Part shown: piece after piece, positions 50,944 through 60,161 of the stretch
Layout: every line of letters starts with the position of its first letter
How positions within the stretch are numbered: the stretch's first letter is position 1
Source of the DNA: an uncultured Myxococcales bacterium
GTDB taxonomy: Bacteria > Myxococcota_A > Polyangia > Polyangiales > Polyangiaceae
Direction of reading: 5' to 3'
DNA length: 64,000 nucleotides
Assembly (NCBI GenBank): GCA_937949945.1
Contig: CALFEQ010000030.1
Location: 1 to 64,000, forward strand
The notes under the pieces: generated by a model
The model's input: the letters and a program-made list of their open reading frames with translations, nothing else
What the model was told of the DNA's origin: nothing
Database searches by the model: none
Made by a program: the position numbers and the translations under genes

Positions 50944-51774
50944 ATGCGAGGCCCTTCCGGTTCTTCTTCGCATCGAGCCCTTCTTCGATTGCTCGTCGCT
51001 GCGCTCGCCCTTCTCGCCTCGACGTTCGCAGCGCCCGCGTCCGCCGCAGAGCGGTGGGTCTGGCGACCGATGACCCAGAATCGCCTCGTGTTCGCCGGCG
51101 ACGTCGGGCTCGGCATCGGACATTTCAACGGCCCCGGCGACTTCGACGCGACCGGGGTCGGCACGAACCTCGAGGGAGCGCTCGGCGTGACCCATCGCCT
51201 CGAGCTCGGGTTCCGCACCGGCGTCCGCTTCGGCGACGACGGTCGCTTCACCCAGGCGGACGGCTACGGGCGCACGCTCTGGACCGAGACGTGGGGCGTC
51301 GGCACCCGCACCGTCGCCAACCCCGAGCTCCGCATCCGCTGGGTCGCCTACGCCGGCGACGTCACCGAGGTCGGCCTCGACGGTCGCGTCTTCCTGCCCG
51401 TCGAGCAGGGCACCAACTTCGGGATGATGTTCGGCGTCCCGCTCGCGTTCCACATCGCCGACTTCATGCGCATCGACACGGGCGTCTACATCCCGCTCGT
51501 CTTCAACGACCCCGTGTTCAACGGCCTCGTCGCGCCGGGCTACTTCTGGTTCCAGGCCACCGACAAGCTGTGGCTCGGGCCGATGCTCTCGCTGCGCTTC
51601 ATCGATCCCGGTCCGGGCGATCACGACGCCTCGCTCCTCTTGGGCTTCGGCCTCGGCTACCAGGTCGCGCGCTCGGTGGACCTCAAGACGATGATCCTCT
51701 TCCCCGCCGTCGAGGACGACTTCGCGCGTCGGTTCGGCGCCGGCTTCGGCGTGCAGTTCCGCATCGGGGAGTGA
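50944..51774 (+). CDS. Outer-membrane-like beta-barrel protein
   Basis: The protein has 276 residues. A signal peptide (about 1-34, ending PASAAE) is followed by alternating aromatic strands (FAGDVGLGIGHF, LEGALGVTHRLELGFRTGVRF, ELRIRWVAYAG, VYIPLVFND, ASLLLGFGLGYQV) and a C-terminus GAGFGVQFRIGE, as in small outer-membrane beta-barrels. The last residue is not the usual Phe. No family name is certain. It is followed after one base by the GST-ABM gene, so an operon is likely. Confidence 0.72.
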   Translation: MRGPSGSSSHRALLRLLVAALALLASTFAAPASAAERWVWRPMTQNRLVFAGDVGLGIGHFNGPGDFDATGVGTNLEGALGVTHRLELGFRTGVRFGDDGRFTQADGYGRTLWTETWGVGTRTVANPELRIRWVAYAGDVTEVGLDGRVFLPVEQGTNFGMMFGVPLAFHIADFMRIDTGVYIPLVFNDPVFNGLVAPGYFWFQATDKLWLGPMLSLRFIDPGPGDHDASLLLGFGLGYQVARSVDLKTMILFPAVEDDFARRFGAGFGVQFRIGE

Positions 51775-51775
51775 C

Positions 51776-52792
51776 ATGAGCTCCGCGCTCGTCCTCGTCA
51801 TCGGCGACAAGAACCTCTCGTCGTGGTCGCTCCGCCCGTGGCTCGTCCTGCGTCAGGCGGAGGTGCCGTTCGAAGAGCACGTCTTCGCGTTCGAGCAGGA
51901 GGACTGGCGCGAGAAGATCGCCGAGCTGTCGCCCTCGCGCCGGGTGCCGGTGCTCCGGCATCGCGGCGCAGGCGCGGGCGGAGAGGACCTCCTCGTGTGG
52001 GACTCGCTCGCCATCGCGGAGTACGTCGCGGAGCTCCATCCGGACAAGCGCCTCTGGCCCGAGGACCGTGACGCTCGGGCGGTCGCGCGCGCCGTCTCCG
52101 CGGAGATGCACTCCGGCTTCGCGAGCCTCCGCAGGGAGATGCCGATGAACGTCACGGCGCGCGTCCCGACCACCACGCCGTCGCGCGAGACGCAAGCCGA
52201 CATCGAGAGGATCCAGGCGATCTGGAAGGAGTGTCGCGACCGCTTCGGCGCGGGCGGCCCGTTCCTCTTCGGCGCGTTCTCGATCGCCGACGCGATGTTC
52301 GCACCCGTCGTGTGGCGCTTCCGGACCCATGGCGTGCCCGTGAACGATCCGGCTGCACGCGCGTGGTTCGAGGCGATGCTCGAGCTGCCGGCGATGAAAG
52401 AGTGGGAAGCGGACGCCGAACGCGAGGTCCGCGCGCAGCGCGAGCGCCCGAAACGCTCGACGCCCGACCCGACGAGCGCACAGGAATACTGGGCCGTCAT
52501 CTTCACGAGCCAGTACGCGACCGGCGCGAAGCCGCCGGCAGGCTACGAGGAGACGGCCGCCGCGATGGTCGAGCTCGCGAAGAAGCAGCCCGGCTTCCTC
52601 GGAATCGAGAGCGCCCGCGGCCCCGACGGGTTCGGAATCACCATCTCGTACTGGGATTCACGCGAGGCCATCGCGCTCTGGAAGGCGCAGGCCGATCACC
52701 GCGCCGCGCAGCGTCGCGGTCGCGAGGAGTTCTACGCGCGGTACGAGATCAGGGTTGCCAGCGTGGAGCGGGGGTACAAACACCCGCGCTAG
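51776..52792 (+). CDS. Glutathione S-transferase fused to an ABM domain
   Basis: The protein has 338 residues. Residues about 5-85 are a GST N-domain (NLSSWSLRPWLVLRQAEV, the cis-Pro segment RRVPVL, DSLAIAEYVAELHP). Residues about 95-220 form the helical GST C-domain (FSIADAMFAPVVWRF). Residues about 238-335 are an ABM domain (EYWAVIFTSQYA, then GFLGIESARGPDGFGITISYWDSREAIALWK). I know GST proteins and ABM proteins as separate families; this fusion is uncommon. The start lies one base after the upstream stop and MsrA follows after 10 bases, so the three are one operon that may deal with electrophiles or oxidants. Confidence 0.9.
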   Translation: MSSALVLVIGDKNLSSWSLRPWLVLRQAEVPFEEHVFAFEQEDWREKIAELSPSRRVPVLRHRGAGAGGEDLLVWDSLAIAEYVAELHPDKRLWPEDRDARAVARAVSAEMHSGFASLRREMPMNVTARVPTTTPSRETQADIERIQAIWKECRDRFGAGGPFLFGAFSIADAMFAPVVWRFRTHGVPVNDPAARAWFEAMLELPAMKEWEADAEREVRAQRERPKRSTPDPTSAQEYWAVIFTSQYATGAKPPAGYEETAAAMVELAKKQPGFLGIESARGPDGFGITISYWDSREAIALWKAQADHRAAQRRGREEFYARYEIRVASVERGYKHPR

Positions 52793-52802
52793 GGAGGATT
52801 GC

Positions 52803-53450
52803 ATGGGCTTCTTCGACAAGACCCGGATGCCGACGAAGGAACAAGCTCTGCCGGGCCGCGACGAGAAGATGCCGGTCGCAGAGCGGCACGCCGTGCTCGG
52901 TACGCCGATGGAGCCTCCGTTCCCGGAGGGCTCGCGCATGGCGATGTTCGGGATGGGCTGTTTCTGGGGCGCCGAGAAGAAGTTCTGGCAGCTGCCTGGC
53001 GTGATCTCGACGCAGGTCGGCTACGCGGGCGGCTTCACCCCGAACCCGACGTACCGCGAGGTGTGCTCGGGGTTGACCGGACACAACGAGGTCGTCCGCG
53101 TGGTCTACGACCCTGCGAAGGTCTCCTACGAGACGCTCCTCAAGACGTTCTGGGAGAACCACGATCCGACGCAGGGGATGCGACAGGGCGCCGACGTCGG
53201 AACGCAGTACCGCTCGGGCATCTACGTGTTCGACGCGGAGCAGCGCGCGGCCGCCCTCGCCTCGAAGGAGGCGTACGAGGCGAAGCTTCGCGCCGCGGGC
53301 TACGGGCCGATCACGACGGAGATCCTCGACGCGCCGACGTTCTACTACGCGGAGGACTACCACCAGCAGTACCTCCACAAGAACCCGAACGGCTACTGCG
53401 GGCTCGGCGGCACGGGCGTCGCGTGTCCGATCGGGCTGCCGGTCGGCTGA
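52803..53450 (+). CDS. msrA: Peptide methionine sulfoxide reductase MsrA
   Basis: The protein has 215 residues. MsrA reduces methionine-S-sulfoxide in proteins. The catalytic motif GCFWG (C53) is present, followed by GVISTQVGYAGGFTPNPTYREVCSG in pieces and the conserved GHNEVVRVVYDP, and the resolving-Cys region GYCGLGGTGVACP at the C-terminus. It is the last gene of an operon with the GST-ABM fusion. The ATG follows GGAGG at 52794-52798. Confidence 0.96.
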   Translation: MGFFDKTRMPTKEQALPGRDEKMPVAERHAVLGTPMEPPFPEGSRMAMFGMGCFWGAEKKFWQLPGVISTQVGYAGGFTPNPTYREVCSGLTGHNEVVRVVYDPAKVSYETLLKTFWENHDPTQGMRQGADVGTQYRSGIYVFDAEQRAAALASKEAYEAKLRAAGYGPITTEILDAPTFYYAEDYHQQYLHKNPNGYCGLGGTGVACPIGLPVG

Positions 53451-53457
53451 GTCTCGT

Positions 53458-54531
53458 TCAGAGGCTCGCGCTCATCTCGGGCCCGAAGAGCTCGGTGATG
53501 GGCTTGCCCGCGAACTCCGACGTGTCGGGCGGAAGCCCGAGCACGACGCGCGCCGTCGGAGCGATGTCCGCCAGACGCCGCTCGACGACCGAGGTGACCC
53601 TTCCACGCGCCTGGAAGCGCGGGCCAGCCGCCACCATCCATACGCGCGCGGCCTCCGGCATCCGACCGTGGCTCCGGAAGTCCGCAGCCCGACCGTGATC
53701 CGCGGTCACGATCACGTGCGTCTTCCGGCCTCGTGGACCGGAGCGATCGATGATGTCCATCAGCCGGCCGATCACGTCGTCCGCATGACGTATGGCCGAC
53801 AGGTACCCGGCATAGTCTCCACGGTGGGCGTACTCGTCCGAGTCGCCGAGCCCGAGGAACATGACGTCGGGCTGTTCGGCCTCGAAATACGCGAGCGCGA
53901 GGCTCGCGGTCGCGCGGTCGGGCCGGTAGCTGCCGTGCCCCGGATAGGGGTCGGTCTTGTCGCCCTCGCGCCGGCCGCAGGAGACGTGGAACGCACCCGG
54001 CAGCGCGGTGACGGCGCGCTCGAGCGGCGCCCACGACGAGAAGGCAGCGACCTTCGCGCCGGACGCCCGGGCCTCGTCGAGGATGGTCGGGAGCCGCGTC
54101 CGCGGACAGAGGTTGTCCTGACACGCCGCCGGAGGTCGTCCTCCGAGGATCTCGGTATAGCCGGGGAGCGACACGTAGTTCGGCCCCGACGCGGCGATCA
54201 CGCCGCTGCCGGGCGCACCGACGAAAGCGCCGCGTTCGGTACCGAGCCTGTGGAGGTTCGGAGCGATGACCGAGGCTGGAACGGGCGGAGCGTTCGACAG
54301 CTCGGGATCGGTGCCCTCGAAGACCTCCTTCCAGCGCACACCGTCGATGGTGACGATCACGACCGGCTCGTCGGCCCGCGGGCCCTCGACGGGACGAACC
54401 GGTGGCGTGTACGTCGCCCACGAGTCGTCGGGGCGAGAGTGTGCGTTTCGCACTCTTTCCGCGCAGCCCACCGCGACCGACGCCGCGAGCACGAACAGCG
54501 CCACCTGCGCTCGCATGATTGGACGGTACAT
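53458..54531 (-). CDS. Alkaline phosphatase/phosphodiesterase-superfamily lipoprotein
   Basis: The protein has 357 residues. The signal peptide ends SVAVGC. Metal-binding motifs of the alkaline-phosphatase/sulfatase superfamily are visible: VVIVTIDGVRWKEVF (Asp), SGPNYVSLPGYTEILGG with a Tyr/Ser/Thr nucleophile region, GLGDSDEYAHRGDYAGYL (Asp/His) and VTADHGR (Asp/His). It may be an exported phosphodiesterase or phosphoglycerol-type hydrolase; the substrate is unknown. The ATG at 54531 gives two basic residues before the hydrophobic core; 54516 is an alternative. It ends seven bases from msrA. Confidence 0.87.
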   Translation of the reverse strand: MYRPIMRAQVALFVLAASVAVGCAERVRNAHSRPDDSWATYTPPVRPVEGPRADEPVVIVTIDGVRWKEVFEGTDPELSNAPPVPASVIAPNLHRLGTERGAFVGAPGSGVIAASGPNYVSLPGYTEILGGRPPAACQDNLCPRTRLPTILDEARASGAKVAAFSSWAPLERAVTALPGAFHVSCGRREGDKTDPYPGHGSYRPDRATASLALAYFEAEQPDVMFLGLGDSDEYAHRGDYAGYLSAIRHADDVIGRLMDIIDRSGPRGRKTHVIVTADHGRAADFRSHGRMPEAARVWMVAAGPRFQARGRVTSVVERRLADIAPTARVVLGLPPDTSEFAGKPITELFGPEMSASL

Positions 54532-54856
54532 GGATTCGGTGACGAAACCGAGGAGGCGCGGCAGACATTCGCCGGTCTCTCGACTTCCTGATCGTTCGAG
54601 ATGCAAACCGGGGCCCAGCTTTGGTCGTGCACGACGAGGACGCGTCGTGCAGCGCATCGAGAGGCCTCCTGACCCGATCGTGGCTCGTCGACGGGCCGCA
54701 CACCGACCGAAAGCGCGGACAATCGCCCTTCGCGCGCGCACACTGTCGAGCTTCGCACCGCACGCTCCGCGAACCCGAGCGCTGGAGCACGGGATCGCAA
54801 CTGCGAACGATTTGCGTCGTGGGTCGCCGACACGGACGCGAAAGTCATGGTCCGTA
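54532..54856. other. Intergenic region between the phosphodiesterase and ABC-F genes
   Basis: These 325 bases hold no supported gene. Open frames on both strands are Arg/Ser-rich shadows. The phosphodiesterase promoter must lie here on the minus strand, but no convincing boxes are seen and no strong hairpin marks the end of the ABC-F gene. Confidence 0.45.
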
Positions 54857-56386
54857 TCATCCGATCACGCGACCGCCGCCGACCTGGATGATCCGCGTCG
54901 TCACCTTCGCAGCGAACGCGTCGTCGTGGGTGACGAGCACGACGCACCCGGGATACGCCTCGAGCGCGTCCTCGAGGCGCTCGATCGTCGGCAGGTCGAG
55001 GTGGTTCGTCGGCTCGTCGAGGACGAGCGCCCAGGCATGCCGCCCGAGGCCGAGCGCGAGCGCGAGCTTCCGCGCCTCGCCGGGCGAGAGCGCAGCGGCG
55101 TCCTCCGCGCGGCGGCGGAGAAGGCGCTCGGGATCGCTGCCGAGCGCCGCGAACACGGAGAGGACGCGTCCTCGCTCCTCCTCGGTGAGGGACCGCAGGC
55201 TCGTGGCGAGCGCCATGACGTCGGAACGGTCGAGCTCCTGGGGCAAGTAGAGGATGCGATCGTCCTCGCGGTCGCCCCGCCGACGCGACGCGCGGAGCGC
55301 ATGGAGGAGCGTCGTCTTGCCGGCGCCGTTGGGCCCCGCGATGCGCACACGGTCGTCGCGCGCGATCGTGAGGCGGACGTCTCGGAGGATCGGTCGCTCG
55401 CCGGCGTGGATCTCGGGCGCATCGACGTGGAAGGGCACCGGCTGCGGGGCGCGCTCCCACCTCGCGAAGATCGCGCCGCCGAGCGTCCTGTCGCGCTCGA
55501 TGACGGGCACGTCCTCGCGAGCGCGCGCCAGCTCTCCGCGGACGACCTCGACGGCGCGGCCGGCGCGCGCCTCCGCCCACCTCACGACGACCTTCCGGCC
55601 CATGCTGCGCGCGTCCCGATCGTTCGGGTCTCGCATGCGCGCGCGCGAGCTCGTCGCTTTCGACGCGGCCTCGTGGGTGCGACGCGCAGCGTCGAGTCTC
55701 CGCTCCAAGGCGTGCACCTTCGCCTTCGCCCGTGCGTGCGCCTCCTCGCGCGACCGGCGCTCCTCCTCCCAGATCGCGCGTGCCTCGGAGTAGCGCCCCG
55801 GGTACATCGTCGCCCTCCCGTCGTGGACGCGGAGGATCGCACGCGGCAGCCGGTCGAGCAGTGCGCGGTCGTGCGAGACCACGACGCCGATCCCGCGGAA
55901 GCGTGCGAGCGCACCGAGGAGACGACCACGCGCCTCGAGATCGAGATGGTTCGTCGGCTCGTCGAGCAAGAGGACGTCCGGCTCCCTCGCGAGCGCCGCG
56001 CCGATCTGCCATCGCTTCCTCTCGCCCGGAGAGAGCGTCGGCCACCGTTCGAGCTCGTCCGGATCGAGATCGAGGCGACCCTTGAGCGCGGCCGCGATCC
56101 CGTCGTGCGCCTCGGCGAGCTCGCGGACGTCGTCACCCGGCTCGTCGACGGCCTGCGCGCAGTAGGCGATCGTCACGTCGCCGTCGCCGCTGCGCGATCG
56201 CACACGAACGGTCCCCTCGTGCGGCACGAGCTCGCCCGCGAGCACGCGCAGCAGGGTCGTCTTCCCTGCCCCGTTCGCGCCGACCAGGCCGTAGAAGCCC
56301 GGGACGAGCACGAACGACACGTCCTTCAACACCGGCACGGACGCCGCCCAGGCGACGCCGACGCCGTGCGCTTCCAACACGGTCAT
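54857..56386 (-). CDS. ABC-F family ATPase
   Basis: The protein has 509 residues with two ATP-binding cassettes and no membrane domain. First cassette: Walker A GANGAGKTT, signature LSPGERKRWQ, Walker B LLLDEPTNHLD. A charged interdomain linker (about 215-270) is Arg/Glu-rich. Second cassette: GPNGAGKTT, LSPGEARKLA, LVLDEPTNHLD. ABC-F proteins act on ribosomes, as translation factors (EttA-like) or as antibiotic target protectors. The linker is not informative about specificity. There are 136 bases to the Nudix gene. Confidence 0.93.
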   Translation of the reverse strand: MTVLEAHGVGVAWAASVPVLKDVSFVLVPGFYGLVGANGAGKTTLLRVLAGELVPHEGTVRVRSRSGDGDVTIAYCAQAVDEPGDDVRELAEAHDGIAAALKGRLDLDPDELERWPTLSPGERKRWQIGAALAREPDVLLLDEPTNHLDLEARGRLLGALARFRGIGVVVSHDRALLDRLPRAILRVHDGRATMYPGRYSEARAIWEEERRSREEAHARAKAKVHALERRLDAARRTHEAASKATSSRARMRDPNDRDARSMGRKVVVRWAEARAGRAVEVVRGELARAREDVPVIERDRTLGGAIFARWERAPQPVPFHVDAPEIHAGERPILRDVRLTIARDDRVRIAGPNGAGKTTLLHALRASRRRGDREDDRILYLPQELDRSDVMALATSLRSLTEEERGRVLSVFAALGSDPERLLRRRAEDAAALSPGEARKLALALGLGRHAWALVLDEPTNHLDLPTIERLEDALEAYPGCVVLVTHDDAFAAKVTTRIIQVGGGRVIG

Positions 56387-56522
56387 GCGGTCCTCTCCTT
56401 CGCGACGCGGAGGTCGCGTCGATGCCTCGCCGCGTGAACGCGCGGCGCAGGACTGGTTCTCGGAGGAGAGCGGTCAGCGCATGACAGCGCCGGTCGATCC
56501 GGCGCACGAGGAACTTAGCACG

Positions 56523-57113
56523 CTATCGGAGCGCGTCGAGCAACGTCTCGAGCATGCGGTACGTCATGCCCCAGAGGCGATGCTGGCCGGGCTCGAGGTG
56601 GATGCACGGAAGCACGTAGCGCTGCCCGGCATAGTCGAGCTCGAAGGAGGTCTTCCCCACTCCGTTCGCGAGCGTGGCGAGCGGGACCCAGAGGGTCGTC
56701 GCCACCTCGACCCGATTGGGCACGATGACGGGATCGCTCCGCAGCGCGAACACGAACGGCGTGACGACGAGGTTGGTGCCTCTCGCTCGCGAGAAGGCGG
56801 GAAGGTCCGGCAAGCGCCCGAGCAGGTGCGCCGGCGAGAGGTCGATCCCGACCTCCTCGCGCGTCTCGCGGATCGCCGTCGCGAGGAGGCTCGGATCCTC
56901 CGGATCCCGACGGCCTCCGGGGAACGCGACGTGCCCCGACCACGGATCGTTCGGGTGCTCCGCGCGGCGGATGAAGAAGAGGTCGGCCCCGTCCGAGCCC
57001 GGGAGCTCGCGGAGGATCGCAGCGACGGCGGCGCGCGGCGATCCGTCCGTCTCCCAACCAGGATCCCCTCCGAGCGCGGCGAGCTTGGAAGAGATGAGGT
57101 CGAGGCGCGCCAT
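56523..57113 (-). CDS. Nudix hydrolase, CoA pyrophosphatase type
   Basis: The protein has 196 residues. The Nudix box is intact: GGRRDPEDPSLLATAIRETREEVGID (G-x5-E-x7-REVxEE-x-G in this arrangement), preceded by WSGHVAFPG, the hallmark of NudL/YeaB-type CoA pyrophosphatases, which cleave CoA or related dinucleotides. The N-terminus has RAAVAAILRE. The enzyme is cytosolic and monomeric or dimeric. It starts at ATG 57113, 66 bases downstream of the next gene. Confidence 0.92.
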   Translation of the reverse strand: MARLDLISSKLAALGGDPGWETDGSPRAAVAAILRELPGSDGADLFFIRRAEHPNDPWSGHVAFPGGRRDPEDPSLLATAIRETREEVGIDLSPAHLLGRLPDLPAFSRARGTNLVVTPFVFALRSDPVIVPNRVEVATTLWVPLATLANGVGKTSFELDYAGQRYVLPCIHLEPGQHRLWGMTYRMLETLLDALR

Positions 57114-57179
57114 CGAAAGCGAATCTAGATCCGGGCGAGAGGAGTGACCAGGGATCGCGACCTTCGCGAGAAGGGCTTC

Positions 57180-58361
57180 TCAGTGATCGACCTTGAAGGA
57201 CTCGATCTCCTGCTGCGTGAAGCCTTGGTAGAGCGCGATGTCGTTGATCGCCTGGTTCAGCTCGAGCACGCGATCGCCGGGGCTCATCACGAGGCGGTAG
57301 CCCGTGGTCGCGCCGATCTTGGCGAGGAGCGCGTCGATCTGAGCGTCGGTGATCTTGCGCTTGTCCGCGGGCAGCCCCTTGAAGCTCTGGATCAAGCCGA
57401 GCGCCGCGCTCCAGGCGCGGAGCGCCTCGGGCCCCTTCAGCGGATCGGCCGCCGCGGTCGCGGCCGCGGCCAGGTAGTGGACGGCGGTGGCGTACGTCGT
57501 CCGCTCCCACTCGGAGAGGAACGTGGCCACGGCCGCGTCGAGATCGGCCTTGCACGCCTCGCCCGCGGGGACGGCCGCCTTCATGACCAAGAACGCCGAC
57601 TGGATCTTGCGGTACGGGCCCGGCGTCGGCGACGACGGATCGTCGCGCCGCCACGCATACGCCGCGACGAGCCCGTCGGCGCCGGCACCCGCGTCCGCGC
57701 CGGCGCGATCGGCGAACGGAAGGCTCGCTCCGTATGCCGCGACGAGGCGATCGATCGTCGCCTCCGTGATCGGAGCAGCGACGAGACCGAGGACGTGGTT
57801 GTAGAACGTGCCCGCGAGGAGCGTCTTCGTCGTGGCCTCGCGCAGATCGATCCCCGTCTCGGAGAAGTAGTAGTCGCCGTACTTGCCACCCGTGGCCGCG
57901 CCGCCGTCCTCGGCCGCGTCGGCCGGCGCCCAGCTCTTGCCGGAGGCGAGGTCGAACGCATCGAAGTGGGCGTCGGCGATCGCCTGCGCCGAGGGAGTGG
58001 ACACGGCGCGCAGGCTCGGCGCGCCCTCGCCGTAGAGGTTCTTCAGCTCGACGGCGGTGACCGGGACGCCGGCGTCGCCCTCCGTCGCCTTCATGCGCGC
58101 GTCGAGCTGCTCGAAGCGCTGGACCAGCGCGAGCTCCACGGCCGCGTTCGTCGCGAACGCCGGGCTCTCGTACGTGGTCGGGATCGCGACGCCGCAGTCG
58201 AGCAGCCCACCGTCGCCGGCGTCGGCGCCGCCTTCCGAGGCCGTCTCGTCCGCGCCCGCGTCGAGGCGACCTCGCACGATGGCCTCGTCCTCACCGCACG
58301 CGGCGAAGACCGCTGCCGCCGCGACCAAGGCTGACAAGACGAACAGACCAAGCGAGCGCAT
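57180..58361 (-). CDS. Lipoprotein with imelysin/DUF4856-like helical domain
   Basis: The protein has 393 residues. The signal peptide ends FAAC; an Asp/Gly/Ala-rich linker follows. The rest is helical, with PTTYESPAFATNAAVELALVQRFEQLDARM, SAQAIADAHFDAFDLASGKSWAP and a final RVLELNQAINDIALYQGFTQQEIESF in pieces. This fits DUF4856/imelysin-like lipoproteins, which bind or process unknown substrates at the outer membrane, but the assignment is tentative. GGAGGTCTC before the ATG at 58361 supports the start. Confidence 0.7.
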   Translation of the reverse strand: MRSLGLFVLSALVAAAAVFAACGEDEAIVRGRLDAGADETASEGGADAGDGGLLDCGVAIPTTYESPAFATNAAVELALVQRFEQLDARMKATEGDAGVPVTAVELKNLYGEGAPSLRAVSTPSAQAIADAHFDAFDLASGKSWAPADAAEDGGAATGGKYGDYYFSETGIDLREATTKTLLAGTFYNHVLGLVAAPITEATIDRLVAAYGASLPFADRAGADAGAGADGLVAAYAWRRDDPSSPTPGPYRKIQSAFLVMKAAVPAGEACKADLDAAVATFLSEWERTTYATAVHYLAAAATAAADPLKGPEALRAWSAALGLIQSFKGLPADKRKITDAQIDALLAKIGATTGYRLVMSPGDRVLELNQAINDIALYQGFTQQEIESFKVDH

Positions 58362-58477
58362 CGAGACCTCCGAAGCCGGTGCCCGATCGGGACACCGCGT
58401 GCGGTTCATGCGCTCGTTCGACGCTGGATGTCAATCGGCGCCTGAAGATGCGACGGCCGCGCGCGCGGAGCGCCGCG

Positions 58478-59749
58478 CTACTTCTTCTTCTCGGCGCCGC
58501 CGCCCCCGCCGGTCCCGTGGCCGCCACCGCCGCCGGTGCCCTTGCCGCCACCGCCGCCGGTCCCGTGACCACCGCCGCCGCCGGTGCCCTTGCCCCCACC
58601 GCCCCCGGCGTCCTTCGCGCCGCCCGTGGCTCCGGCGGCCGGCTTCGCGGCAGTCGCCTGCGACGCGGGGATGTTTCCGGCCTTGGGGACGTCGAAGAGC
58701 CCGAGCTGCTGCTGGAGCTCGAGGCTGTTCTGGAACGTCCATGCGCGTGCGACCTTGCCGTTCTTGATCTCGAAGACGTCGACGATGTGGATGGCGATGG
58801 GCTTCTTCGTCGCTTTGATCGAGCCGAGGGCGCCCTGGTGCGTCGCCTTGAGCACGGACTCGACGATGGCGTAGTCGCCGACGCCGAGCGTCTTCGTCGT
58901 CTCGAACTTCGCGTCGGGGAAGGCGGTCGTGAAGCTCTTGAAGAACTTCTTCGCGCCGTCCTTGCCCTTCGACATCTCGAGGTGGAAGAGGCCGTCCTGC
59001 TCGACTTCGTCGGCGAGCAGGTTCAAGAAGTCGGCCTCCTTCGTCTTGTCCTCGAGGGCGGCGAGCACGTTCTTCGCCACCTCGACGTTCTTCTCCTCGT
59101 CCGCCGAGCCGGTGGACGTGAACGTCTGGGGCGCCGCCGGGATCTCCGGGATCGGACGAGGCTTCACCTTCGCGCCCGGGCCGGCGATCTGCGTCATCAC
59201 CGCCCCGAGCTCACCGTAACGATGCTCGGTCGCGACCTTCCCGTCGGGGTTCATCGTCACGATGCTGAGCCCGTAGTGGCCGATCGGCTGCTCGGTGCCC
59301 TTCACGCCGAAGAGCTCGCCGTGATGCTTGCCGTTGATGACCCACTCGAGGACGAGCGTCTCGTTCTTCACCCAGACGCGGGAGAAGCCGAGCCTGACGT
59401 CCTTGAAGGTCTCGAACCACTCCGTCATGTTCTGCTCGATCGCGTCGCGGCCCGCGATCTCGTTGAGGCCCGCGACGGAGATGACGCCGTTCTCGTCGTA
59501 GACGGAGGCGAACTTCTTCGGGTCGTGCCCGTTGAGCGCCTCGAGCGCTTGGCCGATCGCCTGCTTCTGCATCTCCGCCATCGACGGCTTCGGCGGGGGC
59601 GGCGGCTCGGGCTGCGGCGGCTCCGTCGGCGGAGGCGGCGGCGCAGGGGCCGCCGACTGCGGGGCGACCGGCGGCGGCTCCTCACCACCACACGCGAAGA
59701 CGGGCGCGAGCGCCGCGAGCACGACGAGTGACCAACCAATCCGACGCAT
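58478..59749 (-). CDS. Lipoprotein with two SnoaL-like domains and Gly-rich repeat tail
   Basis: The protein has 423 residues. The signal peptide ends VFAC, followed by a Pro-rich linker with PPPPPTEPPQPEPPPPP. Two SnoaL/NTF2-like domains follow: about 55-190 (EALNGHDPKKFASVYDENGVISVAG) and about 215-345 (EKNVEVAKNVLAALEDKTKEADFLNLLADEVEQDG). Such folds bind small hydrophobic molecules or act as ester cyclases. The C-terminal 45 residues are two copies of GGGGGKGTGGGGGHGT plus EKKK. AGGAGG before the ATG at 59749 fixes the start. Confidence 0.82.
   Translation of the reverse strand: MRRIGWSLVVLAALAPVFACGGEEPPPVAPQSAAPAPPPPPTEPPQPEPPPPPKPSMAEMQKQAIGQALEALNGHDPKKFASVYDENGVISVAGLNEIAGRDAIEQNMTEWFETFKDVRLGFSRVWVKNETLVLEWVINGKHHGELFGVKGTEQPIGHYGLSIVTMNPDGKVATEHRYGELGAVMTQIAGPGAKVKPRPIPEIPAAPQTFTSTGSADEEKNVEVAKNVLAALEDKTKEADFLNLLADEVEQDGLFHLEMSKGKDGAKKFFKSFTTAFPDAKFETTKTLGVGDYAIVESVLKATHQGALGSIKATKKPIAIHIVDVFEIKNGKVARAWTFQNSLELQQQLGLFDVPKAGNIPASQATAAKPAAGATGGAKDAGGGGGKGTGGGGGHGTGGGGGKGTGGGGGHGTGGGGGAEKKK
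58496..58608 (-). repeat. 48-bp tandem repeat encoding the Gly-rich tail
   Basis: The array lies inside the 3' end of the SnoaL-like gene. The landmarks GGTCCCGTG (58511 and 58559) and GGTGCCCTT (58535 and 58583) recur exactly 48 bases apart, with a 24-base half period, giving the 16-residue unit GGGGGKGTGGGGGHGT twice. It is made of imperfect CCG/CCACCG runs. Such an array is prone to copy-number change by slippage. Confidence 0.8.
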
Positions 59750-59862
59750 GAAGCCTCCTATCGCCTGGCCCTTCCAGCGGCGAGACCGAAGGCACGGTCC
59801 ATCGGATCGATCCTTCGCGTCAAGGAAGACCTGGTGGATCCGTCCAAAGCCATGATCGGTCA

Positions 59863-59902
59863 TGGGAAACGCGTGTGTAGGAAGAAAACCCACGGTTTCC
59901 CA
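59863..59902. promoter_or_regulatory. 12-bp hairpin in the divergent intergenic region
   Basis: TGGGAAAC-G-CGTG (59863-59875) and CACG-GTTTCCCA (59891-59902) pair over 12 bases with one bulged G. The loop is 15 bases, with GAAGAAAA. It could be an RNA element of the plus-strand leader or an operator for the minus-strand gene at 59749. No known riboswitch consensus is evident. Confidence 0.45.
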
Positions 59903-60161
59903 CTGGCATGGGTGCTGCTTCGAAGGCGAGTGCGAAGACACGACGACGCTCTTCCCGAGCGCTCGCTTCCTCCTCTCTTTCGTCCTGACTCTCCTCTCTT
60001 CGTTCCTTCGTCGCCGACGTTCGCTTCTCCTCTCTTCTCTCCCTTCGAGCTTCGCTCGACCGTCCGAACGATGGTCGATCGCGTCGACGTCGGCGATCAA
60101 TCGAGCCTCGATATTTCCGTCCTCATTCGATCGCGTCAGTCCTCCTCCTCCCGATCGCACG

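Noticed and set aside
58496..58608. Possible CRISPR array
   Set aside because: The units are adjacent with no unique spacers, are simple CCG/CCACCG sequence and encode Gly runs inside a gene.
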